A stretch of DNA of 5,515 nucleotides from Myxococcales bacterium. Lineage in GTDB: Bacteria > Myxococcota > Myxococcia > Myxococcales > Anaeromyxobacteraceae. The notes under the pieces are model-generated. The model worked only from the letters and a program-made list of their open reading frames with translations. It did not search any database and was not told the DNA's origin. Location: positions 1 through 5,515 of the forward strand of contig JAJYHA010000265.1 in assembly GCA_021784995.1 (NCBI GenBank). The letters run 5' to 3'. Positions within the stretch are counted from its first letter, which is position 1, and the number at the start of each line of letters is the position of its first letter. Both the position numbers and the translations under genes were made by a program. Positions 1-5,433 of the stretch are shown here, piece after piece.

Positions 1-486
1 CTCCCAGGCGCGCTCCCCGTACCGGCTCGGGCAGACGCGGGCGTAGGTGGCCGCGTCGGGGGCGTTCATCGAGACGCTGACGGCGTCCACGCCGGCGGCC
101 GCCAGCTCGGCCGCCACCGGTCGCCCCTCGCGGAGCGAGGCGAGCCCGTCGCTGTCGACGCGCACGCGCCGGACGCCAGCCGCCCGGAGCCGGCGAGCGA
201 GCTCGAGCAGGACCGCGAGCCGGCGCGTCGGCTCGCCCAGCCCGGTGAAGACCACCTCGCTGCGACCCGCGAGCCCGGCGCTCGTGGCCGCCTCCCACAC
301 CTCGTCGGCCGAGGGCGCCCGGGCGAGCCGGAGGTCGAATCCGCCCACGCTCCAGTCGTCGTCCCGGATCTTGGGGCAGAAGGTGCAGGCGAGGGTGCAG
401 GCGCTGGTGAGGTTCAGGTAGAGCGCGTCCCCGAGCGGATAGGCGAGGGTTCGCGCGCGGGGGGCCTGGCGGGGACGCGTCGACAT
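1..486 (-). CDS. Radical SAM protein, TatD-linked-type, 3' end cut off by the window edge
   Basis: The first 162 codons of a radical SAM enzyme are present; the C-terminus lies beyond the left edge. Residues 23-37 read YLNLTSACTLACTFC, giving the CX3CX2C motif (C30, C34, C37) that binds the 4Fe-4S cluster used to cleave S-adenosylmethionine. FTGLGEP (80-86) is the GEP-type SAM-binding strand. VDSDGLA (110-116) and VSVSMNAPDAATY (136-148) are later strands of the barrel. The early cluster motif, the short N-terminus and the SVS-NAPD-TY segment match my memory of the small (about 200 aa) radical SAM family often encoded beside or fused to TatD; its substrate is unknown. The ATG at 486 is preceded by GAGGG five bases upstream and by a promoter. 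The gene lies just downstream of the zinc-finger gene on the same strand. The radical SAM call is firm and the subfamily probable. Confidence 0.9.
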   Translation of the reverse strand, partial: MSTRPRQAPRARTLAYPLGDALYLNLTSACTLACTFCPKIRDDDWSVGGFDLRLARAPSADEVWEAATSAGLAGRSEVVFTGLGEPTRRLAVLLELARRLRAAGVRRVRVDSDGLASLREGRPVAAELAAAGVDAVSVSMNAPDAATYARVCPSRYGERAWE

Positions 487-496
487 GCGACCCTCG

Positions 497-525
497 CTTA
501 TAGGCCGCGCGAGCCGCCGGCTCAA
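497..525 (-). promoter_or_regulatory. Sigma-70-type promoter for the radical SAM gene
   Basis: On the minus strand TTGAGC (525-520) and TATAAG (502-497) are separated by 17 bases, a near-consensus -35/-10 pair that stands out in GC-rich sequence. The -10 ends ten bases before the ATG at 486, so the expected transcription start is only a few bases upstream of the start codon. The transcript would be leaderless or nearly so. The site lies in the 48-base gap behind the zinc-finger gene, so the radical SAM gene need not depend on readthrough from it. Confidence 0.65.
511..523. repeat. Inverted repeat overlapping the -35 and spacer
   Basis: GAGCC-GCC-GGCTC is a perfect 5-base inverted repeat with a 3-base loop. 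It overlaps the -35 element and upstream spacer of the radical SAM promoter and lies 11 bases past the zinc-finger gene's stop codon. It could be an operator half-site pair or a small RNA hairpin. No T-tract follows it on the minus strand, so it is not a standard terminator. Arms this short also arise by chance in GC-rich DNA. Confidence 0.3.
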
Positions 526-534
526 CCGTGTCGC

Positions 535-846
535 CTACTCGGCCGTCTCGCGCTGGCCGCTGCACGAGAGGCAGAAGCGCGCCTCCGGGATGGCGCGGAT
601 GCGCTGCAGGCCCAGGGGGCCGCCGCAGGCCTCGCAGCGGCCGTAGCAGCCCTCCTCGATCCTCCGCAGCGCGTCGTCGATGTCGGCCAGCTCGCGCCGC
701 GTGACCTCCGAGATCGGATCGGGGAACGACTCCCAGTCCACCCAGCTCGCGGTGGGATCGGCCCGCGTCGACTCCGCTGCGCCCCGGTGCAGCGACTCGC
801 GTCGCGTGAGCAGCAACCGCCGCGCCTCGCTGTCGATCCGGCTCAT
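535..846 (-). CDS. DksA/TraR-family C4 zinc-finger protein
   Basis: A short protein (103 aa from the ATG at 846) of the DksA/TraR type, a family that binds the RNA polymerase secondary channel and alters promoter response. The C-terminal part holds the zinc finger CEACGGPLGLQRIRAIPEARFCLSC, with cysteines at 71, 74, 92 and 95 (CX2C-X17-CX2C). Before it are two charged helical segments, about residues 3-22 and 45-66, that could form the coiled-coil hairpin. The DxxDxA motif at the coiled-coil tip of DksA is not clear: the likely tip reads FPDPISEV, lacking the second Asp and the Ala. A GTG at 867 would add seven residues (MKRDAVG). Neither start has an obvious Shine-Dalgarno; I prefer ATG because the sequence from MSRID onward looks like a normal family start. 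It is too short to be full DksA (about 150 aa) and is better described as a DksA/TraR-like zinc-finger protein. Confidence 0.9.
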   Translation of the reverse strand: MSRIDSEARRLLLTRRESLHRGAAESTRADPTASWVDWESFPDPISEVTRRELADIDDALRRIEEGCYGRCEACGGPLGLQRIRAIPEARFCLSCSGQRETAE

Positions 847-867
847 CCCGACGGCGTCTCGTTTCAC

Positions 868-1003
868 GCGCCGTGCCGCGCCCGGAAGTGGTCGTTTTCC
901 ACCAGATTCGACGCGGAAGTTGCGTTCGCGGCCGAGGGCGACGCACGGCTTGCGCGTGCGGCGGCGGCGAACGAGCTCGACCCTGGGGGGGCCTCCAGTG
1001 GCG
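868..1003. other. Intergenic region between the HD-GYP-like and zinc-finger genes
   Basis: Both flanking genes are on the minus strand, so this stretch is the 3' flank of the HD-GYP-like gene and the 5' flank of the zinc-finger gene. It is less GC-rich near 895-925, where a promoter would be expected, but I find no convincing -35/-10 pair. A 6-base hairpin (942-960) lies in it. I see no small ORF or RNA gene that I can support. Confidence 0.5.
942..960. repeat. Hairpin downstream of the HD-GYP-like gene
   Basis: CGCACG (942-947) and CGTGCG (955-960) form a perfect 6-base inverted repeat around a 7-base loop, about 45 bases past the stop codon of the HD-GYP-like gene. A GC stem in this place could contribute to 3'-end formation, but no U-tract follows it on the minus strand. 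It is at best a weak terminator or RNA-stabilising stem. Confidence 0.25.
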
Positions 1004-2380
1004 TCAGCCGCGCAGGACGGCGCGCACCTCGCCCCCCAGCGCGAGGTCGATCGGCTCCCCGACGAGCTTCAGCTCCCGGTCCACCTCGCGCACGATCGGC
1101 GTGGCGAAGGTCTCGGGCGAGCGGACCGGCGCCACGGAGCGCACCCGGCGCCCGTCCGCCAGCTCGAGCAGGGTCCCCGGCGGGTAGCGGCCCAGCGCGT
1201 TCACCATGAGCTGCGCCAGCACGGGGTGGTAGGCGCGGCCCGCGGCGCGCGCGATGGCGCCGAGCGCGTCCACCGGGGTCACGCGGCCGGCGTAGACGCG
1301 CAGCAGCGTCGTGTAGTCCTCGGCCAGCCGCAGGAGCTGGCCGCTCACGGAGGGCTCGCCGCGCGCGTCGTCGTGGTCGCGGTGGTGATCGAGCACCGCG
1401 CGCAGGCGGCGCAGCTTCGCGACGTGGAAACCGCGCTGCCTCAGCAGGAGGCGCGCCCCCTCCCCCGGGTGGCGGGCGAGGCCCTCCTCGCCCCGGGCCA
1501 CCTCGGCGGGGACGGCCGCGTAGCCGATGTCGTGCATCAGCGCGGCCAGGCCCAGGTCGTGGAGCATGCCGGTGCCCAGGCCGGCCGTGCGCCCCACCAG
1601 CAGCACCAGCAGCATGACGGCGGCGGCGTGCGATGCGTGCGGCGGGCCCTCGCCCAGCGCCTCCCAGAAGCCGGGGTGGCCGGGACCGACGTCCAGCACC
1701 TCCGCCACGGACCGCCGCAGCGGCAGGGGATTGACCACCCGGCCCACCGCCGCGTTCCCGTACGCCTCCTCCACCAGCGCCAGCGCCCGGCGCAGCGCCG
1801 CCAGCGGGTCACGGACCGCGTCGGCCTCGCCGTGCTCCAGGTGGCGCATGCGCGGCAGCAGCTCCACGGTGCGGACCCCGCCCGCCGCCAGCGCCTCCTG
1901 CAGCGCGCGGCGCGGCGCCGACGGCGACGGCGGCCGGGTGAAGGCGCTCATCAGCGCGCGCGCCTCCTCGACGTCGAGCGCGGCGTGGAACGTGACGCCC
2001 CCGACCTCGTGGCGCGCCAGCTCGAGCCCCAGGTCGCGCACGCCCACCAGCGCCTCGCTGCGGGCCCGGACGTCGTTGACGAAGACCTGCTCCTCGACCG
2101 TGACGAGGTGCACCGTCCCGAGCAGGTCCGCCAGCTCGGTCAGCGATCGCGAGAGCTCGGCCACCGGCGCGTCGAAGGCGCGGTTGTCCGCGGCGTGGAC
2201 CCGGCTCAGCTTGAGCACCCCGGCCAGCACGCTCGCGAAGGCCTCGCCCGCCTGCCGGACCTTCTGCGTCAGCTCCCAGTCCTCGCCCGCGCGCGCGCGC
2301 GCGATGGCGCGGGCCAGGCTCGCCTGCGCCTCCGCGAGGAGCCGGTCCCGCTCTCCGCCGGTCTGTCGCAGCTCATCCAC
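1004..2380 (-). CDS. HD-GYP-like phosphohydrolase domain protein with degenerate GYP motif
   Basis: A 458-aa protein with no signal peptide or membrane segment, so probably cytoplasmic. Residues 1-55 are helical and charged, about 55-147 form a module resembling the start of the upstream HEAT-like protein, and about 240-410 are an HD-GYP-type domain. Apparent metal ligands are kept: H251, the HDIG at 283-286, H304 in HPGEGARLLL, H332-H333 and D355 in LAEDY. The family hallmarks HHExxDGxGYP and the Lys of HDIGK are not: the sequence reads HHRDHDDARGEP (332-343) and HDIGY. YHPVLAQLMVNALGRYPPGTLLEL (384-407) matches the usual end of these domains. True HD-GYP proteins hydrolyse cyclic di-GMP; activity here is uncertain, and a signalling or binding role is possible. 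The GTG start at 2380 is backed by a GGAGGG eight bases away and overlaps the upstream stop by eight bases, which implies translational coupling. Confidence 0.88.
   Translation of the reverse strand: MDELRQTGGERDRLLAEAQASLARAIARARAGEDWELTQKVRQAGEAFASVLAGVLKLSRVHAADNRAFDAPVAELSRSLTELADLLGTVHLVTVEEQVFVNDVRARSEALVGVRDLGLELARHEVGGVTFHAALDVEEARALMSAFTRPPSPSAPRRALQEALAAGGVRTVELLPRMRHLEHGEADAVRDPLAALRRALALVEEAYGNAAVGRVVNPLPLRRSVAEVLDVGPGHPGFWEALGEGPPHASHAAAVMLLVLLVGRTAGLGTGMLHDLGLAALMHDIGYAAVPAEVARGEEGLARHPGEGARLLLRQRGFHVAKLRRLRAVLDHHRDHDDARGEPSVSGQLLRLAEDYTTLLRVYAGRVTPVDALGAIARAAGRAYHPVLAQLMVNALGRYPPGTLLELADGRRVRSVAPVRSPETFATPIVREVDRELKLVGEPIDLALGGEVRAVLRG
2288..2303. repeat. (CG)8 dinucleotide tract inside the HD-GYP-like gene
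   Basis: Sixteen bases of uninterrupted alternating CG lie within codons of the early helical segment (about residues 26-31, ARARA) of the HD-GYP-like protein. Gain or loss of one CG unit would shift the frame near the start of the gene. Alternating CG can also adopt Z-DNA. Short tracts like this can arise by chance in DNA of this composition. Confidence 0.6.
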
Positions 2381-4055
2381 GGCGCTCTCCCTCCCTGCGC
2401 CGGCGCGCGAGGGTGGCGAAGCAGTGGCGTCGCACCTCGCCGTCGCTGCGGCTGGCGTGGGCGCGCAGCGCGCTCTCGGCCTCCTCGCCGGGCAGCACGC
2501 CCATCCCCGCGATGGCCGCCCACTCCCGCGCCCGCGCCTCGGCCCCCACGCGGCGCAGGAAGCCGCCCCTGGGCTCCATCCAGGCCCGGAACGCCTCCGC
2601 CGATCGAACCGGCGCCACCCGGGCCAGCGCCCGCCCCAGCGCCTCCGCCTCCGGGAGCGACAACCGGCGCGCCGACTCGAGCCGGGACCGCAGCGGCTCG
2701 GCGGCCGTTCCGTCCCCCTGCGTCCCGAGCAACTCGGCGGCGCGGATCCGCACCGGCTCGGCGCCGTCGTCGAGCAGGCCGCACAGGGAGCGCACCGGCA
2801 CGGTGCCCGGCGCGGCGAGCGCGGCCGCCGCGAGCCCCTCCAGCCGGAGCGCCTCGTCGTGCGACGTCAGGAGCAGGCGCACCAGCTCCGCCGCGCGCTC
2901 GGGCGCGCGCGCCACCAGCCCCTCCGCCAGGAGGCGCACCAGCGCCGGTTCCAGCCCCGGGAGGCGCGCCAGGAGCAGCTCGGCCTCGCGCGGCAGGCGC
3001 GCCAGGACCAGCTTCACGAGCAGGGTGCGGCGCCCCTCCGGGAGCGGCTCCCGCAGCCTGTCGAGGGCGGCGCCCGCGCCGAGCAGGGGCAGGAAGGAGA
3101 CGTACTCGGGCGGGAGCTTGTCGGAGTCCTCCGGCAGCCCATCGAGCACCAGGTCGAGGGTCCGGCCGTCCCCCAGGCTGCGCAGCATGAGATCGCGCAG
3201 GTCGCTCGCGCCCGCGCGCGCCATGACGTCGACCAGCTCGCGCATCGACGCCAGCTTCCGATCGACCAGGAGGGCGTCGCGGAGCTCGGAGAAGAAGGCC
3301 ACCAGGTCGCGGTTCGGCATGGGCCAGCCACCACGGGTCGCCTCGGCGAGCAGGTCCTCCGCGAGCGAGATGGCCAGCCGCCCCCCGGCGTCCGCCTCCC
3401 GCTCCTCCCGGTAGGCGGCCAGCGCCTCGGCGGGCACCGCCGCGTAGGAGAGCGGGCCGGGCGCCGGGAGCTTCCGGAGCGGCGTGTCCCACCCCGCGGG
3501 CGGCCGGGCGGGCTCCGCTCGCTCCACCTTCGCGCCCCCGCCCGGATCCGGGAGCTCCTCGGCCGGCGTGAAGCCGTCCACGCTCTCCACCTGGATGCCC
3601 TTGAAGTCGGCGCGCCGCAGCAGCGTGACCGTGTCCTCCTCCTGGTCGCGCACCGCGGCGCAGCGCACCGCGACGACCTGGAGGAGGAGGAGGAGCTCGT
3701 CCCAGGTGGCGTGGGCGAGGATGCGCAGCCGCCGGACGCCGTCCCGGTGGAGACGGAACGCCATCGACTTCTCGCGGTCGCGCTCCTGGTAGACCACGTG
3801 GCCCGCGACGGAGAGGTGGAAGGGCGAGACCGCGACGGTCATCGTCCCGTGGTCCCGCAGCGCGGCCTCGAAGCGCGCCTGGTAGTCGGCCAGGTGGTGC
3901 AGCACCATGGCGTTGTGCGCGTCGTAGAGGGTCGTGCTGCGCGCGGCGCGCGACATGGCCAGCAGCGCGGCGGCGGCCGCCTGCGCCTGCGGCAGCGCCT
4001 CCGGGGCGCCCGCAGCCGCGGGCCGTGGCCCCGGCTCTGGAGGGGTCTCGTCCAT
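2373..4055 (-). CDS. HEAT-like helical repeat protein, first gene of the HD-GYP-like pair
   Basis: A 560-aa protein of unknown function with no signal peptide or membrane segment. Residues 1-33 are Pro/Ala-rich. About 34-160 form a globular module: TTLYDAHNAMVLHHL (41-55), then beta-like TVAVSPFHLSVAGHVVY (73-89), then FRLHRDGVRRLRI (100-112), TWDELLLLLQVV (117-128) and DTVTLLRRADFKGIQVESVD (141-160). A Pro/Gly-rich linker (about 165-205) follows. From about 226 to 555 the chain is Leu/Ala/Arg-rich amphipathic helices in HEAT-like pairs, for example LVRLLLTSHDEALRLEGLAAAALA (391-414) and PVRSLCGLLDDGAEPVRIRAAELLG (420-444), an alpha-solenoid that usually serves protein-protein contacts. The ATG at 4055 has only a weak Shine-Dalgarno; a second Met at residue 34 is possible. 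It is coupled by an 8-base overlap to the HD-GYP-like gene, its likely partner. The HEAT label rests on pattern, not a domain search. Confidence 0.85.
   Translation of the reverse strand: MDETPPEPGPRPAAAGAPEALPQAQAAAAALLAMSRAARSTTLYDAHNAMVLHHLADYQARFEAALRDHGTMTVAVSPFHLSVAGHVVYQERDREKSMAFRLHRDGVRRLRILAHATWDELLLLLQVVAVRCAAVRDQEEDTVTLLRRADFKGIQVESVDGFTPAEELPDPGGGAKVERAEPARPPAGWDTPLRKLPAPGPLSYAAVPAEALAAYREEREADAGGRLAISLAEDLLAEATRGGWPMPNRDLVAFFSELRDALLVDRKLASMRELVDVMARAGASDLRDLMLRSLGDGRTLDLVLDGLPEDSDKLPPEYVSFLPLLGAGAALDRLREPLPEGRRTLLVKLVLARLPREAELLLARLPGLEPALVRLLAEGLVARAPERAAELVRLLLTSHDEALRLEGLAAAALAAPGTVPVRSLCGLLDDGAEPVRIRAAELLGTQGDGTAAEPLRSRLESARRLSLPEAEALGRALARVAPVRSAEAFRAWMEPRGGFLRRVGAEARAREWAAIAGMGVLPGEEAESALRAHASRSDGEVRRHCFATLARRRREGERRG
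2385..2396 (-). promoter_or_regulatory. Strong ribosome binding site for the HD-GYP-like gene
   Basis: The minus strand reads AGGGAGGGAGAG; the core GGAGGG (2394-2389) lies eight bases before the GTG at 2380. It sits inside the last codons of the HEAT-like gene. It is the clearest Shine-Dalgarno in the window and fixes the GTG as the start, giving the GTGGATGA overlap with the upstream stop codon. Confidence 0.75.
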
Positions 4056-4173
4056 TCAGTCGCGGCCCGCCTGGTCCCCGGCAATCATGCCACGAAAGTG
4101 GCGGGGCGGCGCATCGAACACGCCCGCGAACCGTGTTGTCTCGCCGCGCGTCCTACGCTAGCTTCCGCGCACC
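4056..4173. other. Divergent intergenic region with promoters in both directions expected
   Basis: The region separates the leftward HEAT-like/HD-GYP-like pair from the rightward YhaM-like gene, so it must carry both promoters. AT content rises near 4081-4100 and 4131-4165. For the leftward unit only a poor -10-like CATGAT (4089-4084) is visible, with no partner -35. The rightward candidate is listed separately. No clear operator or small gene is seen. Confidence 0.5.
4136..4164 (+). promoter_or_regulatory. Weak candidate promoter of the YhaM-like gene
   Basis: TTGTCT (4136-4141), 17 bases, then TAGCTT (4159-4164), nine bases before the ATG at 4174. The -35 is fair and the -10 matches consensus only at three positions. 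An overlapping TACGCT (4154-4159) is an equal -10 choice but has no -35 at proper spacing. The ATG has no Shine-Dalgarno, which fits a very short or absent leader. Confidence 0.35.
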
Positions 4174-5433
4174 ATGGACAAGATCTGGGCCAAGGACGTC
4201 AAGGAAGGCGACCGCACCAGGAGCGTCTTCCTCGTCGCCCGCAAGGCGGTCCCGACGGCGAAGAGCGGGAAGCCGTACCTGTCGGTCACGTTGCAGGACC
4301 GGACGGGAGAGCTCGAGGCGCGAGCCTTCGAGCGCATCGAGGAGCTGGCCCAGGCCTTCGAGGAGAAGGACTACGTCGAGGTGGAAGGCCCGGTCGGGAC
4401 GTTCCAGGGCAAGCCGCAGCTCCGCCTCGAGCAGGTGACGAAGAGCGATCCCTCCGGCCTCGACGCCGCGGAGTTCGTCTGGGTGCCGCCGCCCGAGCCG
4501 AAGAAGCCGGAGAAACCCGGCTTCGGCGAGCAGGAGGAGGCGGCCTGGCGCGAGCTGGGCGCGCTGGTCGAGGCGGTGACCGATCCCCACGTGAAGGCGC
4601 TCATCCAGGCCTTCCTCGACGACGACGACGTGGTGGCCCGGCTGCGCCGGGCGCCGGCGGCGAAGAGCGTGCACCACGCCTACCCGGGCGGCCTGCTCGA
4701 GCACACGGTCTCCTGCCTCAAGCTCGCGCACCGGATGGCCGACCACTACCCGCAGGTGGACCGCGACCTGCTCGTGGCGGGCGCCTTCTTCCACGACCTG
4801 GGGAAGATCCGCGAGCTGACGTTCGATCGCCAGGTCGAGTACAGCGACGAGGGCCGGCTGATCGGCCACCTCGTGATGACGGCGCAGTGGATCCACGACA
4901 AGGCGCGGCGTGTGGGCGTGCCGCGGGACCTCGAGCAGCACGTGGTCCACCTCGTGCTCTCGCACCACGGCCGGTACGACTACGGCTCGCCCAAGCTCCC
5001 CATGACCCTGGAGGCGGTGCTCACGCACGAGATCGACGAGATCGACAGCCGCGTGAACTCCTGGCTCAACCTGATGGGGAGGGACGGCGGAACGCGCCGC
5101 TGGACCGACGCGAACAACATCCACCAGCAGCACATCTGGCGCGGCACCCTGCCCACCGCCCAGGCCGAGAAGCACGGCCCTCCCGCCGAGGCGATGACGC
5201 CCGTGATCTACGTCCCGCGCGACGCGCCGGCGCAGCAAGGCCGCACGCAGCAGCCGGCCTCGCAGAAGAAGAAGCGCCCGGAGCGCCGGCACGAGGCGCC
5301 GCGCGAGGCGCGTCAGCTCGAGATCGAGCTGGGATTTGGCGGTGTCGCTCATGCTGCCCGCGACTATAGAGCCGCGCTCTTGGCCGGGTCAATCGAGTCC
5401 GGGCCGCTTTGCGGCATAATGGTGCCGGCATGA
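4174..5433 (+). CDS. YhaM-like OB-fold plus HD-domain 3'-5' exoribonuclease/phosphohydrolase
   Basis: A 419-aa cytoplasmic protein. Residues about 8-90 form an OB-fold nucleic-acid-binding domain (RSVFLVARKAV, GKPYLSVTLQDRTGELEARAF, YVEVEGPVGTFQGKPQLRLEQV), and about 160-300 an HD domain. Its metal-site motifs are visible: HHAYPGGLLEHT (167-178), FFHDLGK (205-211), GHLV (231-234), LSHHG (262-266) and HEIDEIDSRVNSW (285-297). This order matches Bacillus YhaM, a 3'-5' exoribonuclease of about 314 aa, and similar proteins annotated in delta-proteobacteria. RNA degradation is inferred from the family. The extra length is a basic, Gln/Lys-rich C-terminus (about 350-385, including QKKKRPERRHE) plus a tail. 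Residues about 388-419 use codons such as TTT, AGA, TTG, CTT and ATA that are rare upstream, so the tail may be translated former intergenic DNA. The stop TGA overlaps the next ATG (ATGA). The start has no Shine-Dalgarno. Confidence 0.92.
   Translation: MDKIWAKDVKEGDRTRSVFLVARKAVPTAKSGKPYLSVTLQDRTGELEARAFERIEELAQAFEEKDYVEVEGPVGTFQGKPQLRLEQVTKSDPSGLDAAEFVWVPPPEPKKPEKPGFGEQEEAAWRELGALVEAVTDPHVKALIQAFLDDDDVVARLRRAPAAKSVHHAYPGGLLEHTVSCLKLAHRMADHYPQVDRDLLVAGAFFHDLGKIRELTFDRQVEYSDEGRLIGHLVMTAQWIHDKARRVGVPRDLEQHVVHLVLSHHGRYDYGSPKLPMTLEAVLTHEIDEIDSRVNSWLNLMGRDGGTRRWTDANNIHQQHIWRGTLPTAQAEKHGPPAEAMTPVIYVPRDAPAQQGRTQQPASQKKKRPERRHEAPREARQLEIELGFGGVAHAARDYRAALLAGSIESGPLCGIMVPA
5363..5392 (-). promoter_or_regulatory. 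Promoter-like sequence antisense to the YhaM-like gene
   Basis: On the minus strand TTGACC (5392-5387), 18 bases, then TATAGT (5368-5363): five of six matches in each element. Transcription would start near 5356 and run leftward, antisense to the YhaM-like coding sequence. An ATG at 5352-5350 follows the -10 by ten bases, the same spacing as at the radical SAM promoter, but the frame it opens looks like an antisense shadow. It may drive an antisense RNA, be a relic of a former divergent promoter, or be chance. Confidence 0.45.
5368..5380. repeat. Inverted repeat in the spacer of the antisense promoter
   Basis: AGAGC-CGC-GCTCT is a perfect 5-base inverted repeat with a 3-base loop, the same size and layout as the one at 511-523. 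It lies between the -35 and -10 of the minus-strand promoter-like sequence and is followed by a second, imperfect repeat, TTGGCC-G-GGTCAA (5380-5392, five of six bases paired). Either could be a protein-binding site; no T-tract supports a terminator. Confidence 0.3.

Noticed and set aside
47..421. Plus-strand frame of 124 codons opposite the radical SAM gene
   Set aside because: The minus strand encodes the CX3CX2C cluster motif and family motifs; the plus-strand product is Ser/Arg/Ala-rich and featureless.
942..960. Rho-independent terminator after the HD-GYP-like gene
   Set aside because: The stem is only six bases and no U-tract follows, so it is listed as a hairpin and not as a terminator.
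680..3190. Open frame of 836 codons on the plus strand
   Set aside because: It is antisense to three supported genes, has a low-complexity Arg/Pro/Ala product and no start signal.
2269..3492. Minus-strand frame of 407 codons overlapping the HEAT-like gene in another frame
   Set aside because: It is a Gly/Ala/Arg/Pro-rich frame-shifted reading of the real gene, with no domain.
3680..3705. GAG/GGA repeat tract
   Set aside because: It is explained by the Leu-rich helix ELLLLLQVV of the HEAT-like protein read on the other strand.
4153..5352. Minus-strand frame of 399 codons antisense to the YhaM-like gene
   Set aside because: It has a promoter-like sequence upstream, but its codons are the exact complements of the YhaM-like codons and the product is a Val/Leu/Arg/His-rich mirror without recognisable motifs. 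The sense strand has clear OB and HD motifs. I keep the promoter-like sequence, not the gene.
1527..5369. Open frame of 1280 codons on the plus strand
   Set aside because: It runs antisense to the HEAT-like and HD-GYP-like genes and then out of frame through the YhaM-like gene. The product is Arg/Ala/Pro/Ser-rich with no domain. Such frames are expected where stop codons are scarce.
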